Shown here piece after piece: positions 1-7,182 of a stretch of DNA of 64,000 nt (the first letter of the stretch is position 1; every line of letters begins with the position of its first letter). This DNA comes from Herbiconiux oxytropis. GTDB taxonomy: Bacteria > Actinomycetota > Actinomycetes > Actinomycetales > Microbacteriaceae. The position numbers and the translations under genes are program-made. Below the pieces are notes generated by a model. That model was given only the letters and a program-made list of their open reading frames with translations, did not search any database and was not told the origin of the DNA. The DNA is taken from contig NZ_JANLCK010000012.1 of NCBI RefSeq assembly GCF_024979315.1, forward strand, positions 39,003 through 103,002. Reading direction: 5' to 3'.

Positions 1-329
1 GCCGCCGTTGCGGAAGAGCGTGCGGCGGATCGTGACCTCGGAGTACTCGATCGGCAGCGCGCCATCGGCATTGTCGATCGTGAGGGTGACCTCGGCGCGG
101 CCGAGCGGGCCTTTGGTGGAGGTGCCGGCGAAGATGACGTCCTCCATCTTGCCGCCGCGGAGGGTCTTGGCGCCCTGCTCCCCCATCACCCAGGCGAGGG
201 CGTCGACCACGTTCGACTTGCCGGATCCGTTGGGGCCGACCACGCACGTGACCCCGGTCTCGAAGGCGAAGGTGGTGGGGTTGGCGAAGCTCTTGAATCC
301 CTTCAGGGTCAAGCTCTTCAGGTGCACGG
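1..329 (-). CDS. smc: Chromosome segregation ATPase SMC, N-terminal part (runs off the window)
   Basis: Only the first 109 codons are present. They encode the SMC N-terminal ATPase head, which condenses and segregates the chromosome together with ScpA and ScpB. The start [14 protein letters not shown] and the Walker A motif GPNGSGKSN at residues 31-39 are diagnostic, and [11 protein letters not shown] follows as in other SMCs. The GTG start is preceded by GGAAGG at a ribosome-binding distance. In most actinobacteria smc directly follows mutM, but here mutM lies near 44-45 kb of this window. Confidence 0.97.
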
Positions 330-402
330 GCCGCCTTCCGTCTGCACGTCGTGTCCACGTCGTCTTCGCGTTGGGACAACGGTACCGGTATGCCGGGCGA
401 AG

Positions 403-408
403 TACGCT
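403..408 (+). promoter_or_regulatory. -10 element of a leaderless promoter for the MoeZ-like gene
   Basis: TACGCT fits TANNNT and lies exactly 6 nt before the ATG at 415, with no Shine-Dalgarno between. This geometry recurs before many genes here and predicts transcription starting at or next to the start codon. No clear -35 was identified. Confidence 0.55.
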
Positions 409-414
409 GGAACG

Positions 415-1722
415 ATGAGCCTGCCCGCCCTCGTGTCGCCCGGTCCCGAACTCACCCGCGAGGAGCTCGTGCGCTACGCCCGCCAGATCTCCCTGCCGCA
501 GATCGGCGTCGAGGGGCAGCGGCGGCTCAAGGAGTCGCGTGTGCTCGTGCTGGGTGCCGGCGGCCTCGGCTCGCCCGTGCTGCAGTACCTCGCCGGGGCC
601 GGGGTGGGCGTGATCGGGATCGTGGACCACGATGTCGTGGAGGTGTCGAACCTGCACCGTCAGGTGGTGCATCCGCTCACCTCGGCGCGGAGCGGGGTGC
701 GCAAGGTGGCCTCGGCGGCCGCGGCCCTGCGTGCGCTCAACCCGCTCGTGGAGGTCGTCGAGCACGACGTGGAGATCACGCCGTCGAACGTGCTCGAGCT
801 CGTCTCGGAGTACGACGTGGTCGTCGACGGCACCGACACCTTCGAGGTGGGGCACATCGTCGACGCGGCCTGCGCGCTCGTGGGCAAGCCCATCGTGTGG
901 GGGTCGGTGCTGCGGTTCGACGGGCAGGTCACGGTGTTCTGGGCGACGGCGCCCGGGGAGCTGGCGCGCACCATGTCGGACCTGTTCCCCACTGCAGCGG
1001 CCGACGCGGATGCGGAGTCGTGCGCTGTGGCCGGGGTCGTCGGGCCGGCGTGCGGGGCCGTCGGGTCGCTCATGGCGGGCGAGGTGCTCAAGCTGCTCGT
1101 GGGGTTCGGGACGCCGCTGCTCGGGCGGCTGCTCGTGCTCGACGCGCTCGACGCGACCTGGAGCGAGGTGCCGTTCTCGCACGTCGAGCGGCGGCCCGGG
1201 CGGTCGTCGGCTGCGCGGGGGGCGTCGAACATCGGGGAGCCGTACAGCTACGCGAACCAAGGGGCTGCGGGAGTGAGCCCGGCGACTCGGCTGTTCGAGC
1301 GGCAGGGGGCGGCGGGTTCGGGCGATGCGCTGGCCTCGGGGGGCTCGGCGGCTGCTCCTGCTGCTGCTCCTGCTGCGCCCGCTGCTCCTGAGTCGATCTC
1401 GGTGCAGGAGCTCAAGGAGCTGCTCGAGGCGCGTTCGCGGGACGAGGCCGACTTCGTGCTCGTCGACGTGCGCGAGACGTACGAATACGAGGTCGCGTCG
1501 ATCGAGGGGGCGGAGCTCGTGCCGCTCGGGCAGCTCTTCACCGATGCGGCGCGGGAGATCCTGCCGCCGCAGGAGCGCGTGATCGTGCACTGCCACCACG
1601 ACGGGCGCTCGCGGCACGCGGCCGAGGTGCTGCGCTCGAAGGGGTGGGAGGACGTGGTGTTCGTGCGCGGCGGGATCGACGCGTGGTCGACGGAGGTCGA
1701 TCCGTCGGTGACGCGCTACTAG
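415..1722 (+). CDS. MoeZ/MoeB-type sulfur-carrier adenylyltransferase with C-terminal rhodanese domain
   Basis: The 435-residue protein probably adenylates the C-terminal Gly-Gly of MoaD (and/or ThiS-like carriers) and transfers sulfur to it. Residues about 15-290 are an E1-like ThiF/MoeB domain with the nucleotide loop GAGGLG at 47-52. An Ala/Pro/Gly linker follows at about 300-328. The C-terminal rhodanese domain has the active loop HCHHDGRS, with Cys393 in the C-x4-R-S position. The paired CxxC zinc motifs of E. coli MoeB are not obvious. The gene is divergent from smc and converges on moaD 25 nt away. The start at 415 is chosen because the -10 sits 6 nt upstream; an in-frame start at 322 would enter the smc promoter region. 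Confidence 0.88.
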   Translation: MSLPALVSPGPELTREELVRYARQISLPQIGVEGQRRLKESRVLVLGAGGLGSPVLQYLAGAGVGVIGIVDHDVVEVSNLHRQVVHPLTSARSGVRKVASAAAALRALNPLVEVVEHDVEITPSNVLELVSEYDVVVDGTDTFEVGHIVDAACALVGKPIVWGSVLRFDGQVTVFWATAPGELARTMSDLFPTAAADADAESCAVAGVVGPACGAVGSLMAGEVLKLLVGFGTPLLGRLLVLDALDATWSEVPFSHVERRPGRSSAARGASNIGEPYSYANQGAAGVSPATRLFERQGAAGSGDALASGGSAAAPAAAPAAPAAPESISVQELKELLEARSRDEADFVLVDVRETYEYEVASIEGAELVPLGQLFTDAAREILPPQERVIVHCHHDGRSRHAAEVLRSKGWEDVVFVRGGIDAWSTEVDPSVTRY

Positions 1723-1747
1723 CGCTTAGCCGGCTGTGTCAGGGCGC

Positions 1748-2050
1748 TCAGCCGCCCGCGAAGGGCGGGAGCACGTCGAGGGTGTCGCCGTCGGCGAGCA
1801 CGATCGTGCGGTCGGCGGTGGCGGTGCGGTTGTGGATGAAGGTGCAGCGGGCGAGGATGCGCTCGATCGTGGCCGCGTCGGTCCCGGCGCCGGATCCGGA
1901 CGCCGCCCCCGATCCCGTGGCGGCCTCAGCCGAGGCCTCGGCGGCCAGCTCGCTCAGGAGGTCGGCGATCGTGGTGCCGGCGGCGCGCTCGTCGGAGGCG
2001 CGGCCGAGGGCGGCCTTCGCGGCGGCGAAGTAGCGGATGCGGACGCCCAT
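1748..2050 (-). CDS. moaD: Molybdopterin synthase small subunit MoaD (sulfur carrier)
   Basis: The 100-residue ubiquitin-like protein ends in FAGG, the Gly-Gly tail that is thiocarboxylated by a MoeB/MoeZ enzyme and then donates sulfur to precursor Z. The start MGVRIRYFAAAK is typical of MoaD. A low-complexity Gly/Ser/Ala insertion of about 15 residues near position 45-58 makes it longer than the usual 80-90 residues. Its ATG overlaps the moaA stop codon by one base (TGATG), so translation is probably coupled. Confidence 0.92.
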   Translation of the reverse strand: MGVRIRYFAAAKAALGRASDERAAGTTIADLLSELAAEASAEAATGSGAASGSGAGTDAATIERILARCTFIHNRTATADRTIVLADGDTLDVLPPFAGG

Positions 2051-3165
2051 CAGCCGCCGATCGCGCTCATGGTGCGTTCGGGCTGGGCGAATCCGACGGC
2101 GTTCATCTCGTGCCCGGCGGGCTTGCCCCACATGGCGGCGCGCCAGAGGTCGGCGACCACCGCGTCCGGGGCCCCGCTGCGCATCGGGCCGAGGAGGTCG
2201 GTCTCCTCGTGCGAGAAGAGGCAGCTGCGCACACCGCCCTCGGCGGTGAGGCGGGTGCGGCGGCAGTCGGCGCAGAACGGCTCGCTGACCGAGGCGATGA
2301 TGCCGACGAGGCCGAGCATCCGGCCCTCGTTGCCCTCCGTGAGCTCGCGCACCTGGAAGAGCTCGGCGGGGGCGCCGTCGCGGGGAGCGTCGTCGGGGGT
2401 GAGGAGGTAGCGGGTGCCGAGGCGCTCGCGGATCTGGGCCGCCGTGATCATGGTGTCGCGCGCCCAGGTGTGGTCGGCATCCAGCGCCATCTGCTCGATG
2501 AAGCGGAGCTGGTGGCCGCCGGCCAGCGCCCACTCGAGCAGCTCGACGGCCTGGTCGTCGTTGATGCCGGGCATGAGCACGGTGTTGATCTTGGTCTGCA
2601 CGAGGCCGGCGGCACTCACGGCGTCGATGCCCGCGAGCACGCGGCTGAGGAAGGGGCGGCGGGTGATTGCGGCGAAGGTCTCGGGGTGCACCGAATCGAG
2701 CGAGACGTTGATGCGGTCGAGGCCGGCATCGGCGAGGGCCTGGGCGCGGGATGCGAGGCCGATGGCATTCGTGGTGAGCGAGATCTCGGGGCGGGGGTCG
2801 AGCGAGGCGACGTCGCGCACGATCTCGACGAGGTCTTTGCGCAGCAGGGGCTCGCCGCCCGTGAAGCGGATCTGCCGCACCCCGAACTCGGTCACGGCGA
2901 TGCGGGCGAGGCGCGTGATCTCGTCACGGGTGAGGAGTGCAGGGGGCGGGAGGAAGGGGAGTCCCTCGGCGGGCATGCAGTAGGTGCAGCGGAGGTTGCA
3001 GCGGTCGGTGAGGGAGATGCGGAGGTCGGTGGCGGTGCGGCCGAAGGTGTCGAGCAGGGCGGAGGCGTCGGGCCGGGCGGCCGGGAGGATGCCCGTGGCC
3101 GCGGCGGCGCCCGCTGCCCGGGGCGCAGCGATGCGCAGCGAGGGGATGCCGAGTGCGACGCTCAT
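2050..3165 (-). CDS. moaA: GTP 3',8-cyclase MoaA (radical SAM, molybdenum cofactor step 1)
   Basis: This 371-residue radical SAM enzyme makes 3',8-cyclo-GTP, which MoaC converts to cyclic pyranopterin monophosphate. The SAM cluster motif is Cys56, Cys60, Cys63 (CNLRCTYC). The second [4Fe-4S] cluster uses Cys298, Cys301 and Cys315. The C-terminal Gly-Gly needed for activity is present at 370-371. An N-terminal extension of about 35 Ala-rich residues precedes the core. The start is supported by TAGGCT 6 nt upstream (leaderless). It is cotranscribed with moaD and divergent from moeA. Confidence 0.96.
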   Translation of the reverse strand: MSVALGIPSLRIAAPRAAGAAAATGILPAARPDASALLDTFGRTATDLRISLTDRCNLRCTYCMPAEGLPFLPPPALLTRDEITRLARIAVTEFGVRQIRFTGGEPLLRKDLVEIVRDVASLDPRPEISLTTNAIGLASRAQALADAGLDRINVSLDSVHPETFAAITRRPFLSRVLAGIDAVSAAGLVQTKINTVLMPGINDDQAVELLEWALAGGHQLRFIEQMALDADHTWARDTMITAAQIRERLGTRYLLTPDDAPRDGAPAELFQVRELTEGNEGRMLGLVGIIASVSEPFCADCRRTRLTAEGGVRSCLFSHEETDLLGPMRSGAPDAVVADLWRAAMWGKPAGHEMNAVGFAQPERTMSAIGG

Positions 3166-3171
3166 GCCGAA

Positions 3172-3177
3172 AGCCTA
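3172..3177 (-). promoter_or_regulatory. -10 element of a leaderless promoter for moaA
   Basis: On the minus strand TAGGCT lies 6 nt before the moaA ATG, so the transcript would begin at about the start codon. It sits at the edge of the hairpin-rich moaA-moeA gap. Confidence 0.55.
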
Positions 3178-3205
3178 CGCGGCTCCGAGGCGGCGTCGGC
3201 CGGTG

Positions 3206-3453
3206 CGGTGGTGGAATGCACAGAATGTGCGGCACCGAGGCCCCATAAGGGGTCGGTCCCCCGCATTCTGTGCAAGATCTACCACCGTGTCGGCGTGGAC
3301 GTGCGTAATGGTGGAAATGCGAGGGAGCGGTCACCTATGAGCGGTCGGTGTCGCGCATTTCTGCCGTTACTCGGTCGGGCGTCCCGAGTAAGTACGCAAA
3401 TGCGGGATACCGATCGCATATAGGCGGTCGGTCCTCCGAATTCACGTAGTTAC
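3206..3453. repeat. Chain of three related long hairpins between divergent moaA and moeA
   Basis: This is the main content of the 352-bp gap. Hairpin 1 (3206-3287) has outer arms sharing CGGTGGT and GCACAGAATG and an inner GCCCC-ATAA-GGGG stem flanked by ACCGA/TCGGT. Hairpin 2 (3305-3370) pairs GTAATGG..GAAATGCG with CGCATTTC..CCGTTAC. Hairpin 3 (3388-3453) pairs GTAAGTACG with CGTAGTTAC and has an inner ACCGATCGC/GCGGTCGGT stem. TTACTCGG/CCGAGTAA links hairpins 2 and 3. The shared inner ACCGA..ATA..TCGGT motif suggests duplicated copies of one REP-like element. No coding capacity was seen. A structured leader RNA is possible but unsupported. Confidence 0.75.
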
Positions 3454-3517
3454 AGATCACGGTCGCCGGTGGCTCCGGGAAAGCGGCGCTCGCGGCACGA
3501 TGCGGCAGACTGGGACG

Positions 3518-4789
3518 ATGCGCACGATCGACGACCATCGAGCCGAGATCACCGCGCTCCTCGCGCCGCTCCGGGGGTCGCTCGGCAGCGAGTGGCTGCC
3601 GGTCTCCGGGGAGTCGCTCTCCGCGGATCCCGCCCGATACCTCCGCCGCGTGCTCGCCCGCGACCTCGTGTCGCCCTCGAGCCTCCCGGCCTTCGACAAC
3701 TCCCAGATGGACGGCTTCGCCGTGCGCGCCGCCGACCTCGCCACCGCCACCGCCCACTCCCCCGTGTCGTTGCCCGTCGCGCCGCGCGTCGCCGCCGGTG
3801 ACGTCTTCGGATCCCATGCCGCGGGCACGGCGACCCCCATCATGACGGGCGCGGGACTGCCCGAGGGAGCGGATGCCGTGGTGCAGATCGAGAAGGCCGT
3901 GCCTCCGGTCTTCCCGACCGCTTCGGGTGACACTCATGTCTCGTTCGTCGAGCCGGTCGCCGCCGGCACGTTCGTGCGGTCCGCGGGGAGCGACGTGCGC
4001 GAGGGCGAGGTGCTGCTGGCCGCCGGCGCGGTGCTCGGCCCGGCGCAGTTCGGGGTGGTCGCGGGCACGGGCGCCGTGCGGGTGGAGGTGCGCCGGCGCA
4101 TCCGGGTGCTGCTCGTGTCGACGGGCCACGAGATCCGGGATGCGGGCACGGCGCTTGCACCGGGCCAGATCTTCGATGCCAATACGGTGTCGCTCACGGC
4201 GGCGCTGCTCGGCGCGGGCTGCGAGGTGGTCGCACGGCCGTGCCGGTCGGACGATGCGGACGACCTGCTCGATGTCATCCGGGACGAGCCCGACGTCGAC
4301 CTCGTCGTGACGGTCGGCGGTGTGAGCGCGGGGGCGCGGGAGGTCGTGCGCGATGCGCTCGGGCCGCTCGGTGTGAAGTTCATGAAGGTCGCGATGCAAC
4401 CGGGGGGCCCGCAGGGGTTCGGGCGCATCGAGGTGGCTGTCGAGGGCGCCGCTGCCGCGCTGCCTGTCGTGTGCCTGCCCGGGAACCCCGTGAGCGCTCT
4501 CGTGTCGTTCGAGGCGTTCCTCCGCCCCGCGCTCCTCCGGACGCTCGGCGCGGAGCCCCTCCGCGAGACACGCCGTGCCCCCTCCGCCGAGGCATTCGCC
4601 TCGCCGCCGAACCACCACCAGCTCCGCCGGGGCGTGCTCGAGCCCGACGGCCGCCTGCGCCTGCGCGGCGGACCCTCGAGCCACCTGCTCCACTCCTACG
4701 CCGAATCCACCGTGCTCGTGCACGTGCCCGTCGGCACCACCCGCGTCGCCGAGGGCGACGAACTCGACTTCTGGAGGATCGATGGCTGA
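3518..4789 (+). CDS. moeA: Molybdopterin molybdenumtransferase MoeA
   Basis: The 423-residue protein inserts molybdate into adenylylated molybdopterin. Family signatures include SQMDGFAV at about residues 62-69, IMTGAGLPEGADAVVQ, TVGGVSAGAREVV and the C-terminal CLPGNPVSALVSFE. The length suits a single MoeA without a fused partner. The start at 3518 is preferred over an in-frame ATG at 3500, because CAGACT (a weak -10) lies 6 nt before 3518 and the family begins near ITALL. It opens the moeA-moaC-mog-moaE operon, in which every junction overlaps. Confidence 0.95.
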   Translation: MRTIDDHRAEITALLAPLRGSLGSEWLPVSGESLSADPARYLRRVLARDLVSPSSLPAFDNSQMDGFAVRAADLATATAHSPVSLPVAPRVAAGDVFGSHAAGTATPIMTGAGLPEGADAVVQIEKAVPPVFPTASGDTHVSFVEPVAAGTFVRSAGSDVREGEVLLAAGAVLGPAQFGVVAGTGAVRVEVRRRIRVLLVSTGHEIRDAGTALAPGQIFDANTVSLTAALLGAGCEVVARPCRSDDADDLLDVIRDEPDVDLVVTVGGVSAGAREVVRDALGPLGVKFMKVAMQPGGPQGFGRIEVAVEGAAAALPVVCLPGNPVSALVSFEAFLRPALLRTLGAEPLRETRRAPSAEAFASPPNHHQLRRGVLEPDGRLRLRGGPSSHLLHSYAESTVLVHVPVGTTRVAEGDELDFWRIDG

Positions 4790-5261
4790 CGGCCGCGAGC
4801 TCACCCACGTCACCGCCGACGGATCGGCCCACATGGTCGACGTGACCGACAAGGCGGTGACCCGCCGCGTCGCCTCCGCCCAGGCCGTGCTGCACACGCG
4901 AGCCGACGTGATCGCTCTGCTCGTGGCCGGCGAGCTCCCCAAGGGCGAGCCGCTCGCGGTCGCGCGCGTGGCCGGCATCATGGCGGCCAAGCAGACCTCG
5001 GCGCTCATCCCGCTCTGCCATCCGCTGCCGATCAGCGGGGTGACCGTGGAGTTCACGGTCGACGAGTCGAGTGTGCGGATCGTCACGACCGTCAAGACCA
5101 CGGGCGTGACGGGGGTCGAGATGGAGGCGCTCACGGCGGCGTCGGTGAGCGCGCTCACGCTCTACGACATGATCAAGGCGGTGGATCGGGGGGCGCGGAT
5201 CACCGACATCGAGGTGCTGTCGAAGTCGGGCGGCGCCAGTGGCGACTGGAGCCGGTCGTGA
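4782..5261 (+). CDS. moaC: Cyclic pyranopterin monophosphate synthase MoaC
   Basis: The 159-residue protein converts 3',8-cyclo-GTP to cyclic pyranopterin monophosphate. It contains the family hallmarks MVDVTDKAVTRR, GIMAAKQTSALIPLCHP and MEALTAASVSALTLYDM, with the catalytic Lys of the SALTLYDMIKAVD segment. It starts 8 nt inside moeA with GGAGG five bases before the ATG, and its stop overlaps the next start (GTGA). Confidence 0.96.
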   Translation: MADGRELTHVTADGSAHMVDVTDKAVTRRVASAQAVLHTRADVIALLVAGELPKGEPLAVARVAGIMAAKQTSALIPLCHPLPISGVTVEFTVDESSVRIVTTVKTTGVTGVEMEALTAASVSALTLYDMIKAVDRGARITDIEVLSKSGGASGDWSRS

Positions 5262-5794
5262 CGCACAACGGGGTGGGTGCTGCACCCGAGTCGGCGAGCG
5301 GTGCGCCAGCCTCGCCCCGCGACGCGCGGGTCATCGTGGCGTCGAACCGCGCCGCGGCGGGGGTGTACTCCGACACGACGGGTCCGGTCATCGTGGCCTG
5401 GTTCGAGGCGCGGGGGTGGGCTGCCGAGGTCGAGGTGGTCCCGGATGGCGAGCCGGTGGGCGCCGCGCTCCGGGCGGCCGTCGCGTCGGGCACCGCCGCG
5501 ATCGTGACGACGGGTGGCACGGGCGCCTCCCCCACCGATCGCACGCCCGAACAGACGCGGGAGGTGCTCGACTTCGAGCTGCCGGGGGTGGCGGAGGAGA
5601 TCCGCCGCGTGGGGCGCGAGCACACTCCGCTCGCGGTGCTCTCGCGCGGGCTCGCGGGGGTGGCAGGCAGGAGTCTCGTGGTGAATCTGCCGGGATCGAC
5701 CGGTGGCGTGAAGGACGGGCTCGGCGTGCTCGACGGGCTGCTCGAGCATCTCGTGGATCAGATCGGCGGAGGTGACCATGTCCGGGTCGGCTGA
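5258..5794 (+). CDS. mog: Molybdopterin adenylyltransferase (MogA/MoaB family)
   Basis: The 178-residue MoCF-fold protein is expected to adenylate molybdopterin, preparing it for MoeA. It shows TTGGTGASPTDRTPE, the conserved substrate loop, followed by the ELPGVAEEIRR helix and NLPGSTGGVKD near the C terminus. The first 20 residues are a poorly conserved extension. The GTG start overlaps the moaC stop by 4 nt. MogA and MoaB cannot be separated reliably by eye. Confidence 0.92.
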   Translation: MTHNGVGAAPESASGAPASPRDARVIVASNRAAAGVYSDTTGPVIVAWFEARGWAAEVEVVPDGEPVGAALRAAVASGTAAIVTTGGTGASPTDRTPEQTREVLDFELPGVAEEIRRVGREHTPLAVLSRGLAGVAGRSLVVNLPGSTGGVKDGLGVLDGLLEHLVDQIGGGDHVRVG

Positions 5795-6230
5795 GAGCGG
5801 AGCGGTCGACGCGGTGCGCTTCGCGACCGTGAGCGCCGAGCCGATCGCCGTGGAGCAGTGCATCGACGCCGTCTCGCGCGACCACGCGGGCGCTGTGGTG
5901 AGCTTCGCCGGTGTCGTGCGCGACCACGACGAGGGGAAGGGCGTGACGGCGCTGTCGTACACGGGGCATCCGTCGGCGCAGGACGCGATCGAGGAGGCGG
6001 CGCGGCAGATCGCGGCGGCGCATCCGGAGACCGTGGTGGCGGTCGCGCATCGGGTGGGCGACCTCGTGGTGGGCGACATCGCTCTCGCCTGCGCGGTGTC
6101 GAGCGCGCATCGGCAGGAGGCCTTCGCGGCGTGTTCCGAGCTGGTCGACCTGGTGAAGCAGACGGTGCCGATCTGGAAGGAGCAGCTGTTCGACGACGGC
6201 AGCTCGGAGTGGGTCGCCGCGCTCGGCTGA
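5778..6230 (+). CDS. moaE: Molybdopterin synthase catalytic subunit MoaE
   Basis: The 150-residue large subunit of molybdopterin synthase works with thiocarboxylated MoaD. It shows GAVVSFAGVVRDHD, VAHRVGDLVVGD, the SAHRQEAF segment and the terminal KQTVPIWKE, with the catalytic Lys. The ATG at 5778 is preferred to a GTG two codons upstream, because GGAGG ends five bases before it. The start lies 17 nt inside mog. This is the last gene of the cofactor operon; no modABC transporter is present in the window. Confidence 0.94.
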   Translation: MSGSAESGAVDAVRFATVSAEPIAVEQCIDAVSRDHAGAVVSFAGVVRDHDEGKGVTALSYTGHPSAQDAIEEAARQIAAAHPETVVAVAHRVGDLVVGDIALACAVSSAHRQEAFAACSELVDLVKQTVPIWKEQLFDDGSSEWVAALG

Positions 6231-6351
6231 GGTCCTCTCCTGCACAACCCGACGCCCACGGCTTCCTACCCCCAAAACGGGTCGACGTTACATCGCAGAC
6301 ACATTGCTGAGGTCTACTGATACTGCAACTCGACCTCGAACGGAGATCGTC

Positions 6352-7182
6352 GTGGATCTGAACACCATCACCGCCATCCATCCGGCGCGGCACCGCGACG
6401 ACCTGGCCGCTCTCGGCGCGGCCACGGCACCGCTCGCCGGCGGCTCGTGGCTCTTCTCGGAGCCGCAGAACCACCTCACCTCCCTGGTCGACCTCATGGC
6501 CTTCCGGTGGCCCTCGCTCACGGTGCTCGACGCCGACGCCGAGGTGCCCGCCGACGCCGGTGCCCTCGAGGTAGCGTCGACGTGCACGCTGGCCGAGCTC
6601 GCGGCGATGCCGGATGAGCACGGCTGGCCCGCGCATCCGCTGTTCCGTCAGTGCTGCACGGCGCTGCTCGGCTCGTTCAAGGTGTGGAACGTGGCCACGG
6701 TGGGCGGCAACATCTGCGCCGCGCTGCCTGCCGGGCCCATGACCTCGCTCTTCTCGGGGCTCGACGCCGAGGCCCTCATCTGGCGGGCCGACGGCAGCGA
6801 CGAGCGCACGCCGGTGGCGCAGTTCGTCACAGGCGACGGAGCGACCGTGCTTCGCGAGGGCGACGTGCTGCGGTCGCTGATCGTGCCGCGGACGTCTCTC
6901 GAGGCGCAGACGGCGTATCGCAAGATCGCCCTGTCGCCGCTCGGTCGCTCGGGAGCGGTGATCATCGGTCGGCTCGATCGCGACGGATCGTTCACGCTCA
7001 CCGTCTCGGGGGCCACGCTGCACCCCGAGCAGCTCCGCTACGACTCGGTGCCGAGCGCGGAGGTGCTGACGCACGACGTCGAGGCGATCGAGACGTGGTT
7101 CACCGATCCGCACGGGGCCGCCGACTGGCGCCGCGCCGTGTCGGCGCTGCTCGCGGTCGAGATCCTGGAGGAGCTCCGATGA
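6352..7182 (+). CDS. Xanthine dehydrogenase-type oxidoreductase, FAD-binding subunit
   Basis: The 276-residue protein is the medium (FAD) subunit of the XDH family and passes electrons from the [2Fe-2S] clusters to NAD or another acceptor. It has the PCMH-type loop LAGGSWLF and the second flavin motif [18 protein letters not shown] at 6352 with GGAG six bases upstream is preferred to an in-frame TTG at 6304. The stop overlaps the next ATG (ATGA), so the two subunits are translationally coupled. Confidence 0.9.
   Translation: MDLNTITAIHPARHRDDLAALGAATAPLAGGSWLFSEPQNHLTSLVDLMAFRWPSLTVLDADAEVPADAGALEVASTCTLAELAAMPDEHGWPAHPLFRQCCTALLGSFKVWNVATVGGNICAALPAGPMTSLFSGLDAEALIWRADGSDERTPVAQFVTGDGATVLREGDVLRSLIVPRTSLEAQTAYRKIALSPLGRSGAVIIGRLDRDGSFTLTVSGATLHPEQLRYDSVPSAEVLTHDVEAIETWFTDPHGAADWRRAVSALLAVEILEELR

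Noticed and set aside
2110..3423. Plus-strand frame opposite moaA, extending through the hairpin region
   Set aside because: moaA is intact on the other strand and the extension covers palindromic non-coding DNA.
3206..3453. Riboswitch or retron RNA
   Set aside because: No reverse transcriptase is nearby, moaA and moeA appear leaderless so there is no leader to control, and the structure does not match a Moco riboswitch by eye. It is better called tandem palindromes.
6241..6351. A -35/-10 promoter for the XDH genes (TTGCTG or TTACAT with GATACT)
   Set aside because: The spacings are about 9 and 25 bp, outside the usual range, so no promoter is annotated.
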